A stretch of DNA of 64,000 nucleotides from Bacteroidia bacterium (GTDB lineage Bacteria > Bacteroidota > Bacteroidia > JADZBD01), in the NCBI GenBank assembly GCA_020852255.1, contig JADZBD010000024.1:1-64000 (forward strand), written 5' to 3'. The position numbers were made by a program, and so were the translations under genes. The notes under the pieces were generated by a model that ran no database searches, was not told the origin of the DNA, and worked only from the letters and a program-made list of their open reading frames with translations. Below, in pieces: positions 18,027 through 27,543 of the stretch (its first letter is position 1; each line of letters starts with the position of its first letter).

Positions 18027-20138
18027 ATGCGCACACTGCACTTTCTCATAATACCTGCCGTTTTTATCGCAGGGTGTTCCACCGAACCTTCCTCCGAAGC
18101 ATACACTTACCCTGATACCCGAAAGGTGGACACGGTTACCGATTATTTCGGAACAAAAATTACGGATCCCTACCGGTGGCTGGAAGACGACAATTCGGAA
18201 GAAACCAGGCAATGGGTCATCGCACAAAACAAAGTGACCGATTCCTTCCTGGCAAAAATCCCGTACCGCGAGGAGATCCGCAAGCGCCTGACCGGCATCT
18301 GGAATTATGAAAAATTCAGCGCTCCCTTTAAAAAAGGAAAATACTACTTCTACTATAAGAATAATGGTATTCAGAACCAGAGTGTACTTTATTACCGGGA
18401 AGGAATTGGGGGAGAAGAAAAAATGCTGCTTGATCCCAATGCGCTGTCAGCCGACGGCACTGTGTCTCTTGCAGGCATTGCGTTTTCGAAAGGAGCCCGC
18501 TATATGGCCTACGGAATCAGCAAAGCAGGGAGCGATTGGAATGAATGGTACGTGATGGAAGTAGCTACAGGTAAGAAACTGGATGATAAACTGGAATGGA
18601 TCAAGTTTTCCGGGGTAGCCTGGATGGGAGACGGATTTTATTACTCGCGCTATGAAAAGCCGGCCGAAGGGGATGCACTGAAAGGCAAAAACACCAATAA
18701 CCGGCTCTATTTTCACAGGCTGGGGGATGCGCAGGAAAAGGATGAACTCATTTATGAAGATACGGAACATACGCTGTGGAGTTTCAGTCCTCAGGTGACG
18801 GACGATGAGAAGTGGCTGATCGTCTACATCTCAGAATCCACATCCGGCAACGCCGTGATGATCCGGCCATTAATAGCAAAAGGACCCTGGATACATCTGG
18901 TAGAGAATTTCGAAAATGAGTACGGATTTATCGATCATGTGAATGGCGGTCTGCTGTGCATCACAAATAAAAATGCACCCATGAATAAACTGGTACGCAT
19001 CAACCCATCCCAAAAGGAAGAAAACAACTGGATCACCATTCTGCCGGAGAAAAAAGAATTACTGGAATCGGTAAGTATCATGGGTGATAAACTGGTCAGC
19101 AAATACCAGGTTGATGTGACACACCGGATGTTCATTCACGGCATAGACGGAAAGCAAACCGGCGAGATACCGGTTAACGGCCTGGCTACGGCAGGAAGTT
19201 TCAATTCGGACAAGGAGGATTCACTTGCGTTTTATTCGATCACAACATTTACGGCTCCGGCAACCATTTATAAATACAATCATACCACAGGAAAATCTAC
19301 TGTGTTCGCCAAACCGGATATTGATTTTAATTCTGAAGACTACGAAACAAAGCAAGTGTTTTTTCCGTCAAAAGACGGTACAAAAATTCCCATGTTCATC
19401 ACCCATAAAAAGGGTATCAATATGGATGGAAGCAATCCGTGTTTCCTGTATGGATACGGCGGATTCAACATCAGTCTGACACCAGAATTCAGGATTGACC
19501 GTGCCGTATTTTTAGAAAAGGGCGGAATCTATGCTGTTGCCAACATGAGAGGCGGAGGCGAATATGGCGAGGTGTGGCACAAGGCAGGCACCAAATGCAG
19601 CAAGCAGAATGTGTTCGATGATTTCATTGCAGCAGCAGAATACCTGGTCAGAGAAAAATACACTTCGCATGATAAACTTGCAATCCATGGCCGGTCCAAC
19701 GGCGGACTGCTGATTGGCGCTGTGTTGACACAGCGTCCTGATATAGCGAAAGTGGCGCTACCGGTGGTAGGTGTGCTGGATATGCTTCGCTACCAGTATT
19801 TCACTATCGGAAGGTACTGGTCTGTAGATTACGGAACAAGTGAAAACCAGGAAGAGTTTAATTGCCTTGTAAAATATTCACCTCTGCATAATGTCCGGGA
19901 AATTGAATACCCCTGCACCCTGATCATGACAGGAGATCACGACGACCGGGTTGTGCCTGCACACTCCTTCAAATTTGCTGCGGAACTTCAGAGCAAACAC
20001 AAAGGGAAACACCCGGTCATGATCCGCATTGACACCAATGCAGGACACGGAGCCGGAAAGCCCACTGCCAAGCAGATCGAAGAGTTCAGCGACATGTGGT
20101 CTTTTGTGTTTTATAATCTGGGGGTAGAATATAAATAA
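18027..20138 (+). CDS. Prolyl oligopeptidase family S9 lipoprotein
   Basis: A 703-residue serine peptidase that cleaves short peptides after proline. The ATG at 18027 starts a lipoprotein signal (FLIIPAVFIAGC, Cys at 16), so the enzyme is probably membrane-anchored in the periplasm. A seven-bladed propeller (after DPYRWLEDDNSEETRQWV) precedes the alpha/beta-hydrolase domain. The catalytic triad is visible: Ser557 in GRSNGG, Asp in GDHDDRVVP (residue 639/640), His674 in NAGHGAGKP. Length is normal for family S9A. It is monocistronic and diverges from the YD-repeat gene. Confidence 0.95.
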   Translation: MRTLHFLIIPAVFIAGCSTEPSSEAYTYPDTRKVDTVTDYFGTKITDPYRWLEDDNSEETRQWVIAQNKVTDSFLAKIPYREEIRKRLTGIWNYEKFSAPFKKGKYYFYYKNNGIQNQSVLYYREGIGGEEKMLLDPNALSADGTVSLAGIAFSKGARYMAYGISKAGSDWNEWYVMEVATGKKLDDKLEWIKFSGVAWMGDGFYYSRYEKPAEGDALKGKNTNNRLYFHRLGDAQEKDELIYEDTEHTLWSFSPQVTDDEKWLIVYISESTSGNAVMIRPLIAKGPWIHLVENFENEYGFIDHVNGGLLCITNKNAPMNKLVRINPSQKEENNWITILPEKKELLESVSIMGDKLVSKYQVDVTHRMFIHGIDGKQTGEIPVNGLATAGSFNSDKEDSLAFYSITTFTAPATIYKYNHTTGKSTVFAKPDIDFNSEDYETKQVFFPSKDGTKIPMFITHKKGINMDGSNPCFLYGYGGFNISLTPEFRIDRAVFLEKGGIYAVANMRGGGEYGEVWHKAGTKCSKQNVFDDFIAAAEYLVREKYTSHDKLAIHGRSNGGLLIGAVLTQRPDIAKVALPVVGVLDMLRYQYFTIGRYWSVDYGTSENQEEFNCLVKYSPLHNVREIEYPCTLIMTGDHDDRVVPAHSFKFAAELQSKHKGKHPVMIRIDTNAGHGAGKPTAKQIEEFSDMWSFVFYNLGVEYK

Positions 20139-20179
20139 CTGAGCTGCCAATGAAAGGTCCGGCAGTCACTGTTTTTCTG

Positions 20180-20758
20180 TTATTTACCTTTCCGGAGTCT
20201 TCGCAGAAGCTGAAGGACTGAATTTCTTTCTTTCCGGGAGCGGAACACACCCATGCTGGCATCCTTTACATCCTCTACGGAATAAAAGGCGTTGGGCTGA
20301 TGAATAGCAATCGCGTCTTCCAGGTCATTAAGACTTTCCCGTTTCACAATTGTAAAAATCACCTTAACGGGTCCTTTTGCTCCCTGCGCGTCCATAATGG
20401 TTACACCATGATCCATCTCCCGCATGGAACGAACAAGATCATCACTGGCCTGATGCGTAATAATTCGTACGATCTGCATGCCAAGTGCCAGGCGCTGTTC
20501 GATGATAAGTCCAAAATAATTTCCCAATGCGAATCCGCCGGCCCATGCGATATAAGCCGGCCAGGATTCCATACCATTCATCACCTGTCTGACCACGATG
20601 ATCCAGATCAGTACCTCGAAGAAACCCAGCAGAGGTACGAGCTTGTTAAAACCACGAGCGATAAAAACATGCCTGATAGTGCCCAGGGTCACGTCGAAAA
20701 GACGCGAGCAGACAATGAGCAGGGGAAGCACAATATAACCGTACCAGTCGAAATCCAT
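20180..20758 (-). CDS. UPF0316 / DUF2179 membrane protein
   Basis: A 192-residue protein with three N-terminal membrane segments (YIVLPLLIVCSRLFDVTLG; LVPLLGFFEVLIWIIVV; YIAWAGGFALGNYFGLIIE) and a cytoplasmic DUF2179-type domain (VRIITHQASDDLVRSM, VKVIFTIVKRESLNDL). This matches UPF0316/DUF5698 proteins of unknown function. The ATG at 20758 is chosen over a TTG at 20767, because the TTG lies inside an exact promoter element. Faces the peptidase gene convergently. Confidence 0.88.
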   Translation of the reverse strand: MDFDWYGYIVLPLLIVCSRLFDVTLGTIRHVFIARGFNKLVPLLGFFEVLIWIIVVRQVMNGMESWPAYIAWAGGFALGNYFGLIIEQRLALGMQIVRIITHQASDDLVRSMREMDHGVTIMDAQGAKGPVKVIFTIVKRESLNDLEDAIAIHQPNAFYSVEDVKDASMGVFRSRKERNSVLQLLRRLRKGK

Positions 20759-20764
20759 ACCATG

Positions 20765-20772
20765 CAAAACTA
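20765..20772 (-). promoter_or_regulatory. -7 promoter element TAGTTTTG, UPF0316 gene
   Basis: Exact TAnnTTTG match ending 6 nt before the ATG at 20758. This spacing predicts transcription starting at or next to the start codon. Confidence 0.6.
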
Positions 20773-20827
20773 CCCTTGCAAGGCGATGCTAAAACAATAA
20801 AGCGAAGGGGTTATAAACCCGGATCTG

Positions 20828-21319
20828 TTAATTGCCGCCTTCCCGCCTCAGATCACGCATCACCTCCACCACTGCCGGGCACACCGCCGTATTCTTCAGG
20901 GCAAGATCCAGCACCTCGTGAAATTTTTTACGATTGATATGGGGGTACTCCCGGCAGGCAGCGGGTCGGCATTCATATACAGAACAGCGCTTATCCGCTC
21001 CCAGAAAAGGACATGGTAGCGAACTTAGCACCTGATCCCCGTCTTCGTCCGTGCGAAGGAACTTTTCTGTGAACACACCGGGCCTGATCCCAAAATGATC
21101 TGACAGTCGTTCAACATCCCTGCGATAAAGTATAGGACTTGTGGTGCTGCAGCAATTGGCACATTTCAGGCAATCAATATGACTAAAGGCACTCTGCTCT
21201 GATTCTACCGCTCTGTGATCGAGATCTGCCGGAGGATGCTTTTTGGTTTTCTGAACCCATCGCTTGTTACTTAGTTTCTCTGCTGCAGAAAGAGAGTCAA
21301 GTATCTTTCGGTAATCCAT
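20828..21319 (-). CDS. YkgJ family cysteine cluster protein
   Basis: A 163-residue protein with the Cys-rich motif of the YkgJ / putative zinc- or iron-chelating family: CLKCANCC near residue 50, then CPFLGADKRCSVYECRPAACREYP and a final Cys in TAVCPAV. The Cys set suggests metal or Fe-S binding. Its ATG overlaps the stop of the upstream GltB-like gene (TGATG), indicating co-translation. A role in handling the upstream flavoprotein's cofactor is possible but unproven. Confidence 0.88.
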   Translation of the reverse strand: MDYRKILDSLSAAEKLSNKRWVQKTKKHPPADLDHRAVESEQSAFSHIDCLKCANCCSTTSPILYRRDVERLSDHFGIRPGVFTEKFLRTDEDGDQVLSSLPCPFLGADKRCSVYECRPAACREYPHINRKKFHEVLDLALKNTAVCPAVVEVMRDLRREGGN

Positions 21320-22920
21320 CAGGCGTACTTAATGGCAGGAGCGAACGTGTTCTCCGAAGAGTTAGCCATATCCAATTCATACTGCGAAGGGTACGGAGCT
21401 TCCAGCAGGCACCCCCTGAGGATATACGGATAAATCTCTGCATAGGTTCTGATTTCTCCCGGGCTGATCCTCCGGTGAATGTAGGAACGGTGCAGGTTGG
21501 ATGGATGATCGATTCCCGCGGCAGCCATCAATTCAACGGCCGACTTGACCGTTTCGCTGTGGTAATTTTTCACCCTCAGTGTTTTGTCTCCCACATCCAG
21601 ACCCGCGAACAATTCAGGATTCTGTGTGGCCACACCGGTTGGGCAGTTATTCGTATTGCATTCCAGCGCCTGAATACAACCCAGCGCCAGCATCATCGCA
21701 CGTGCGCTGTTACAAAGATCAGCCCCCAGACTCAGATTTTTCACGATCTCAAATCCGGTGGAAACTTTTCCGGAGGCGATAATCTTAATATGTCTTTTCA
21801 AAGCGAATCCGTTCAGCGCATCGTAGATGAAGGCAATACCGTCGCGCAGCGGCATTCCCACATGGTTCGAAAATTCCAGCGGAGCCGCTCCGGTGCCGCC
21901 CTCTCCCCCGTCCACTGTAATAAAATCAGGCAGAATATTTGTTTTGACCATTGCTTTGCAAATCGCCAGGAACTGCGCCTTATTTCCCACACACAACTTA
22001 AAGCCCACCGGCTTTCCACCTGACAGTTCACGGAGTTTTCCAACAAATGCCATCAGTTCTCTCGGCGTGGTGAAAGCAGTGTGAAAGGGCGGAGAAAGAA
22101 CGTCCTTCCCCATTTCCACCAGCCGAATATCCGCAATTTCCTTCGTTACTTTCCTGGCAGGAAGAATACCCCCATGTCCGGGCTTTGCACCCTGTGACAT
22201 TTTAATTTCGATCATTTTTACACTCTCGGTGGCCGCCCGCTCCGCGAAAGAATCATAATTAAATGTACCGTCTTTATTTCTGCATCCGAAATATCCCGTT
22301 CCTATTTGCCAGATCAGATCACCGCCGGGCGTAAGATGATAAGGACTTAGCCCGCCCTCTCCCGTATTATGGGCAAAACCGCCCAACCTGGCACCCGCAT
22401 TAAGTGCCATTATCGCATTCTTGCTCAGGGAGCCAAAACTCATAGCTGAAACATTGAGAATACTGGCTTTGTATGGTCTTTTACAATCCGGGCCACCCAC
22501 TTCCACACGAGGATGCTGATCCACCCGGTGACCATCCAGAGGGGTTATGCTGTGATTCAGCCACTCGTATCCGGTCTCATAAACATTCAGCTGGGTACCG
22601 AAAGGCGTTGTATCGTTTACTTTTTTCGCCCGCTGGTACACAACATTCCGGTTCAGACGGTTGAAAGGAGCCCCATCCGTATCCGACTCGATAAAATACT
22701 GATACACTTTCGGACGCATCCATTCTGCCCAATAACGGAATCTTCCCACCAGGGGAAAAACACGACGGATCGTTTGTGCCCGCTGTGTCATATCCAGCAC
22801 ACCAATTAAGGTAAGTGGAAGAATCACTGCGAACGACCATGCGAAGGGGCGCCAGTACCAGGTGCCGGCGATGCCAAGGGCGATGAAGAAAATGCTAAGC
22901 GCAATAAAGGTCCTTCTCAT
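21319..22920 (-). CDS. Membrane-anchored FMN-binding glutamate synthase-like protein
   Basis: A 533-residue protein with two N-terminal membrane segments (residues about 7-21 and 30-45) and a GltB central/FMN domain: NVSAMSFGSLSKNAIMALN, NTGEGGLSPYH, SQGAKPGHGG, VDGGEGGTGAAPLEF and the Cys-rich CNTNNCPTGVATQ. It lacks the glutamine amidotransferase and C-terminal glutamate synthase domains, so it is a stand-alone family member, not a full GOGAT. The substrate is unknown. Variant promoter motif TACTTTAG lies 19 nt upstream (22940-22947). Co-translated with the YkgJ gene. Confidence 0.9.
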   Translation of the reverse strand: MRRTFIALSIFFIALGIAGTWYWRPFAWSFAVILPLTLIGVLDMTQRAQTIRRVFPLVGRFRYWAEWMRPKVYQYFIESDTDGAPFNRLNRNVVYQRAKKVNDTTPFGTQLNVYETGYEWLNHSITPLDGHRVDQHPRVEVGGPDCKRPYKASILNVSAMSFGSLSKNAIMALNAGARLGGFAHNTGEGGLSPYHLTPGGDLIWQIGTGYFGCRNKDGTFNYDSFAERAATESVKMIEIKMSQGAKPGHGGILPARKVTKEIADIRLVEMGKDVLSPPFHTAFTTPRELMAFVGKLRELSGGKPVGFKLCVGNKAQFLAICKAMVKTNILPDFITVDGGEGGTGAAPLEFSNHVGMPLRDGIAFIYDALNGFALKRHIKIIASGKVSTGFEIVKNLSLGADLCNSARAMMLALGCIQALECNTNNCPTGVATQNPELFAGLDVGDKTLRVKNYHSETVKSAVELMAAAGIDHPSNLHRSYIHRRISPGEIRTYAEIYPYILRGCLLEAPYPSQYELDMANSSENTFAPAIKYA

Positions 22921-23015
22921 AGACAGAGATTTACAGACACTAAAGTAGGATTAAACACACCCACCGCAAAATTTACGAGGGGAAAATAAATCTGTTTTCC
23001 CAATGGAGAAAAGGT

Positions 23016-23023
23016 TAAATTTG
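23016..23023 (+). promoter_or_regulatory. -7 promoter element TAAATTTG, E1 operon
   Basis: Exact TAnnTTTG match 16 nt before the ATG at 23040. Confidence 0.5.
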
Positions 23024-23039
23024 CGGAAACCATGCGTAT

Positions 23040-25463
23040 ATGCCGGGAACCGGTGAAAAGACAAAAATCAGCAGGGAGATTACGTTTGAGGAAGTCAGGA
23101 AAGAAGTTCTGAACGACTACCGTGTGATCTGCGAAAGCCGCGAAGCCAGCCTGTTAGGACGAAAAGAGGTGCTCACAGGAAAAGCAAAATTCGGGATCTT
23201 CGGTGATGGGAAGGAACTGGCACAGGTATGTCTGGCCAAGGTAATTCGTGACGGGGACTTCCGTTCAGGGTATTATCGTGACCAAACCCTTATGTTTTCA
23301 ATGGGGCTGATCACTGTGCAGCAGTGGTTCGCACAGCTCTACGCACACACCGACCTCGAAGCCGAACCCATGTCGGGCGGCAGGCAGATGAATGGCCATT
23401 TCGGAACACGCTCCCTGAATGCGGACGGCACATGGAAGGATCTGACCAGGATGAAAAACTCCTCAATGGATATTTCACCGACGGGAAGCCAGATGCCCCG
23501 GTTGCTGGGACTGGCTTATGCCAGTTATTTTTACCGCAACAATCCGCAGCTTCAGCAGCCTGCCTTTCATATTTTCTCCCACAAAGGCAATGAGATCGCT
23601 TACGGATCCATCGGGGATGCCAGCACTTCTGAAGGGCTTTTCTGGGAAACCATCAATGCGGCAGGTGTGCTGCAGGTTCCTATGATGATTTCTGTGTGGG
23701 ATGATGGTCACGGAATATCCGTTCCCAAAAAATACCAGACCACCAAAGAAAGCATCTCGGAAATTCTGAAGGGATTTCAGCGCGATCACCATGGCAAGGG
23801 ATATGAAATTTTTAAGGTAAAAGGATGGGATTATGTCAATCTGGTAAAAACGTATGAGCGGGCCGCCGAAGTTTGCCGGAGTGAACACACCCCTGTTCTC
23901 GTTCATGTAGAAGAGATGACACAACCTCAGGGACACAGCACGAGCGGCTCTCACGAAAGGTATAAGAGTAAAGAACGACTGCAATGGGAAGAAGATTTTG
24001 ATTGTATTTCAAAAATGCGCGAGTGGATTCTTTCAAAAGGAATGGCCTCCGAAGCGGAACTGGAACAAATCCGCGAGGGTTCAAAAAGAGCTGTATCGGA
24101 TGCGAAGAATGCTGCCTGGGGTGCATTTACAGAATCGATCCGTTCCGAAGTAATCGATTTGCATGCTCTTCTCAGCGAGATCCAGCCATCGACTACCTAC
24201 CGTGAGGAGATCACTGCTCTCCTCTCTCCACTGGTCGGAAAAGATGTGATACGGAGAGACATTGCCTCGGCAGCAAAAAAAATTCTGCGCCTGCTCAGCA
24301 GAGAAAAGCACTCCGGTAAGCAAAAACTCGCCGACTGGCTTCAACTGTTCAGGATTGCAAACCACGAACGCTACTCTTCACATGTTTACAGTGAGAGTGA
24401 GCAGTCTCCGCTGAAAGTAACACCTGTTCCTCCGCAATATGCACATGATGAAATGACCGATGGAAGAGCTATCCTGAGGGATAACTTTGACAAGATCCTG
24501 GAAAAATATCCTCAGGTGGTTATTTTCGGGGAAGACTCCGGAAAAATCGGCGGTGTAAACCAGGGCTTGGAAGGTCTTCAGAAAAAATACGGGGAGATTC
24601 GTGTTTTTGACACCGGAATCCGTGAAGCCACGATCATGGGACAGGCCATTGGTCTTGCCCTTCGCGGGATACGTCCGATTGCAGAGATCCAGTATCTCGA
24701 TTACCTTCTTTATGCCCTTCAGATCATGAGCGATGATCTTGCCACTGTTCAGTACCGCACAAAGGGCGGACAAAAAGCACCTGTGATCATACGCACCCGA
24801 GGCCACCGGCTGGAAGGAATATGGCACAGTGGTTCACCGATGGGAATGATCATACATGCTGTCCGCGGAGTCCACGTTTGTGTACCGCGGAATATGACGC
24901 AAGCTGCAGGAATGTATAACACCCTGCTGAAAGGTGATGATCCTGCCATTTTAATAGAGCCGCTCAACTCCTACCGGCTCAAGGAACGTACGCCCTCCAA
25001 CCTTGGAGAGTTTTGCGTTCCGCTGGGAACACCGGAGATCCTTTGCGAGGGAAACGATATTACGCTGATCAGCTATGGTCCGAATTGCAAAATTGCCCTC
25101 GAAGCTTCGGAACAGCTGAGAGAACATGGCATCAGCCTTGAGATCATAGATGTGCAGACGCTGCTTCCATTTGATTTGCAACACATGATCGTGCGGTCGC
25201 TGCAGAAGACCAACCGGGTGATTTTTATGGATGAAGATGTTCCGGGGGGGTCCAGCGCGTATATGATGCAAAAAGTACTCGAAGAGCAGGGAGGTTATCT
25301 TCACCTCGACTCGGTACCCAGAACCCTCACCGCGAAGGAACACCGGCCGGCCTACGGATCCGACGGCGATTACTTCTCCAAACCCGGCATTGAAGATGTA
25401 TTCGACCTGGCTTATTCCATGATGCATGAAGCAGATCCGGAACGATTCCCTGCTATATACTGA
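23040..25463 (+). CDS. 2-oxoacid dehydrogenase E1, fused alpha/beta subunits
   Basis: An 807-residue thiamine-diphosphate enzyme in which E1 alpha (about 1-410) and E1 beta (about 455-807) are one chain. The alpha part has the TPP motif GSIGDASTSEG followed by N (WETINAAGV) and the HGISVPKKYQ loop; the beta part has FGEDSG, GIREATIMGQAIGLAL and EIQYLDYLLYALQ. Such fusions in Bacteroidota are annotated as branched-chain 2-oxoisovalerate or similar dehydrogenases that decarboxylate 2-oxoacids and acylate an E2 lipoyl protein. No E2 or E3 gene is nearby, so the substrate is not fixed. First gene of a unit with murQ. Confidence 0.92.
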   Translation: MPGTGEKTKISREITFEEVRKEVLNDYRVICESREASLLGRKEVLTGKAKFGIFGDGKELAQVCLAKVIRDGDFRSGYYRDQTLMFSMGLITVQQWFAQLYAHTDLEAEPMSGGRQMNGHFGTRSLNADGTWKDLTRMKNSSMDISPTGSQMPRLLGLAYASYFYRNNPQLQQPAFHIFSHKGNEIAYGSIGDASTSEGLFWETINAAGVLQVPMMISVWDDGHGISVPKKYQTTKESISEILKGFQRDHHGKGYEIFKVKGWDYVNLVKTYERAAEVCRSEHTPVLVHVEEMTQPQGHSTSGSHERYKSKERLQWEEDFDCISKMREWILSKGMASEAELEQIREGSKRAVSDAKNAAWGAFTESIRSEVIDLHALLSEIQPSTTYREEITALLSPLVGKDVIRRDIASAAKKILRLLSREKHSGKQKLADWLQLFRIANHERYSSHVYSESEQSPLKVTPVPPQYAHDEMTDGRAILRDNFDKILEKYPQVVIFGEDSGKIGGVNQGLEGLQKKYGEIRVFDTGIREATIMGQAIGLALRGIRPIAEIQYLDYLLYALQIMSDDLATVQYRTKGGQKAPVIIRTRGHRLEGIWHSGSPMGMIIHAVRGVHVCVPRNMTQAAGMYNTLLKGDDPAILIEPLNSYRLKERTPSNLGEFCVPLGTPEILCEGNDITLISYGPNCKIALEASEQLREHGISLEIIDVQTLLPFDLQHMIVRSLQKTNRVIFMDEDVPGGSSAYMMQKVLEEQGGYLHLDSVPRTLTAKEHRPAYGSDGDYFSKPGIEDVFDLAYSMMHEADPERFPAIY

Positions 25464-25468
25464 ACCGG

Positions 25469-26275
25469 TTGAAAAAGATCACTGAAGCCGACTCCCGCTA
25501 CCGCTCACTGGAAAAAATGCCGGTCAGAAAATTGCTGGAGGGAATCAATCGTGAAGATCACAGGGTGGCTGCCGCCATCAAAAAAACCATTCCCGAAATT
25601 GAGCGGCTGGTGAACGCCATACTTCCCCGGATAAAAAAAGGAGGACGGATTTTCTACATCGGCGCCGGAACAAGCGGCCGGCTGGGGATTGTAGACGCTT
25701 CTGAATGCCCGCCTACCTACGGCGTTGACCACGGGATGATTATCGGACTAATCGCCGGAGGCGACCGCGCGATCCGTAAAGCCGTGGAATTTGCAGAGGA
25801 TGATGAGAGCGGCGCCTGGAAAGATCTCAGCAAACATAAGATTGGTAAAAATGATACCGTGATCGGTATCGCTGCTTCCGGAAGCACACCCTACGTAACA
25901 GGAGGACTCCGAATGGCAAGGGAGCGGAAAATTCTTACCGGATGCATCACCTGCAATCCCGGCAGCCCCGTAACCCTCTACGCTCACCATGCCATTGTTG
26001 CAGTGGTTGGACCTGAATTTGTTACGGGGAGTACGCGGATGAAATCAGGCACTGCACAGAAAATGATACTGAACATGATATCCACAGCGGTAATGATCCG
26101 GTTGGGAAGGGTAAGCGGGAATAAAATGGTTGATATGCAGCTCAGTAATAATAAGCTCATTGCCAGGGGAGTCCGGATGATAAGCGAAAAAACCGGCGCC
26201 GGAGAAAAACTGGCAAAGAAATTGCTTTTACAATGGGGCTCTGTCCGAAAAGTTCTTGAAAAACATAAAAAATAA
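25469..26275 (+). CDS. murQ: N-acetylmuramic acid 6-phosphate etherase (TTG start)
   Basis: Cleaves the lactyl ether of MurNAc-6-phosphate to give GlcNAc-6-phosphate and lactate, a step of peptidoglycan recycling. The 268-residue protein carries the SIS-domain signatures YIGAGTSGRLGIVDASECPPTYG, IGIAASGSTPYV, TCNPGSP, and GPEFVTGSTRMKSGTAQK. A TTG at 25469, 5 nt after the E1 stop, is the only start that keeps the family N-terminus (TEADSRYRSLEKM); the first ATG would drop 16 residues. The weak start may lower expression relative to E1. No PTS transporter for MurNAc is in the window. Confidence 0.95.
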   Translation: MKKITEADSRYRSLEKMPVRKLLEGINREDHRVAAAIKKTIPEIERLVNAILPRIKKGGRIFYIGAGTSGRLGIVDASECPPTYGVDHGMIIGLIAGGDRAIRKAVEFAEDDESGAWKDLSKHKIGKNDTVIGIAASGSTPYVTGGLRMARERKILTGCITCNPGSPVTLYAHHAIVAVVGPEFVTGSTRMKSGTAQKMILNMISTAVMIRLGRVSGNKMVDMQLSNNKLIARGVRMISEKTGAGEKLAKKLLLQWGSVRKVLEKHKK

Positions 26276-26285
26276 AATCCATCCT

Positions 26286-27527
26286 ATGAAAACCCCGACA
26301 ATTATTCTTGCCCTCCTTCTTTCATGCACATTTGCGTTGGCGCAAAACATTGATTACGCCGGAGTGAGTGTACAGTACACAAAATTACCCCTGAAACCGC
26401 TGGACAAAACTGTCAAAAACTATCAGGCACAGGTAAGCATGGAATACCTTCAGACCATTGAACTGAAGAAGCTGGAGTATAAAAAGAAACTTGCCCAGGC
26501 CGACTCGGTGTACGCCTTTCAACAGAAACAATACGACGAACAACTGAAAACCGCAGCTCTAAAATTTCAGATGGAAATGACTGCCTGGAACAAGCTCACC
26601 CCGCAGCAGCAGGCAGTAACGCCAAAACCTCAGATGCCGCTTATTGAACAACCGGTCAAACAGGTTCCGATGGAGGAAAAATATGAGAAGACTTATAATA
26701 CCGAATTACTGGCCAGCACACACCTTAACCTGGAAGGTTTTAACCGGCTGCCGGACAATTCCGTAAAAATATGGGTCGGTTTGATGGGATTTGAGAATGA
26801 AGAGCCGCGGCTGAGTACAAGAACCGAACAGCAGAAGAAAGACAACCAGACCATCAGCATCACCAAATATTTCTACACGTTTAATTACCGTCACCAGATG
26901 AAACTCAAAGTCAGCTTGCCGAACGGATCGGTGGTGAAGGAGGAATTATTTGCACCTACGCTGGTGTACCGCCCGTACAACACACAGGAGTTTAACTCTC
27001 AGCAGGAGGCCGAAGCCTGGTGGATCCTGAATAAAGACGCGGAAATCCAGCGTTCCCAGGAACGTATTGTGAACGAAAATCTGAAACAGATCAATGATCA
27101 GCTTAATGATGATCATGGCTATCGTAAAACTTCACGCGGCTTCAGTGTGATCTGGGTGAATGAGAAGAAAAATTATCAGGATTTCCGCGATGCACTCACG
27201 TATGCAAAGAATGCCTATGCCATTATCGGTAACCCCGGGAGTTTTCAGAATGCTACTGAAGAGTTGTTAAAAGCCATTGAACTTTGGGAAAAAGCCCTTA
27301 CCGAATCCAATACCTCCAGTCGTAAGGCACGGGTGAACGAAGCGGTAACAGAACTGCTACTGCTGAACCTGGCCGAAGCGTATGCCTGGCTGAACAACTT
27401 TGATAAAGCCCAGCAGTATCATTCCCAGGTGATGACTTATAAGCTCAATGCTAAAAAGAAAAGCGCGGCAGCATCGGTATCCGCTTTCATCGGCGAGCAA
27501 AGAAAACGGGCGGAGGCGAATAAATAG
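26286..27527 (+). CDS. Hypothetical secreted protein, TPR-like C-terminus
   Basis: A 413-residue protein. The ATG at 26286 starts a signal peptide (MKTPTIILALLLSCTFALAQ). After a beta segment, a coiled-coil-prone Lys/Gln-rich helix (about 45-105) is followed by a beta-rich middle (YNTELLASTHLNLEGF, VKIWVGLMGFE) and a C-terminal helical part resembling tetratricopeptide repeats (ATEELLKAIELWEKAL, LLLNLAEAYAWLNNFDKAQQY). I do not recognise the family. It begins 10 nt after murQ, so it is probably the last gene of that unit, periplasmic. Confidence 0.8.
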   Translation: MKTPTIILALLLSCTFALAQNIDYAGVSVQYTKLPLKPLDKTVKNYQAQVSMEYLQTIELKKLEYKKKLAQADSVYAFQQKQYDEQLKTAALKFQMEMTAWNKLTPQQQAVTPKPQMPLIEQPVKQVPMEEKYEKTYNTELLASTHLNLEGFNRLPDNSVKIWVGLMGFENEEPRLSTRTEQQKKDNQTISITKYFYTFNYRHQMKLKVSLPNGSVVKEELFAPTLVYRPYNTQEFNSQQEAEAWWILNKDAEIQRSQERIVNENLKQINDQLNDDHGYRKTSRGFSVIWVNEKKNYQDFRDALTYAKNAYAIIGNPGSFQNATEELLKAIELWEKALTESNTSSRKARVNEAVTELLLLNLAEAYAWLNNFDKAQQYHSQVMTYKLNAKKKSAAASVSAFIGEQRKRAEANK

Positions 27528-27543
27528 AAGCAAAGGCCGGCGC

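Noticed and set aside
18027..18036. GTG at 18036 as the YD-repeat gene start
   Set aside because: It would overlap the divergent peptidase gene start; the ATG at 17970 avoids this. Kept as an alternative.
20143..20175. Hairpin CTGCC/GGCAG followed by a T run after the peptidase gene
   Set aside because: The stem is only 5 bp with a 12-nt loop; too weak to call a terminator, though function is possible.
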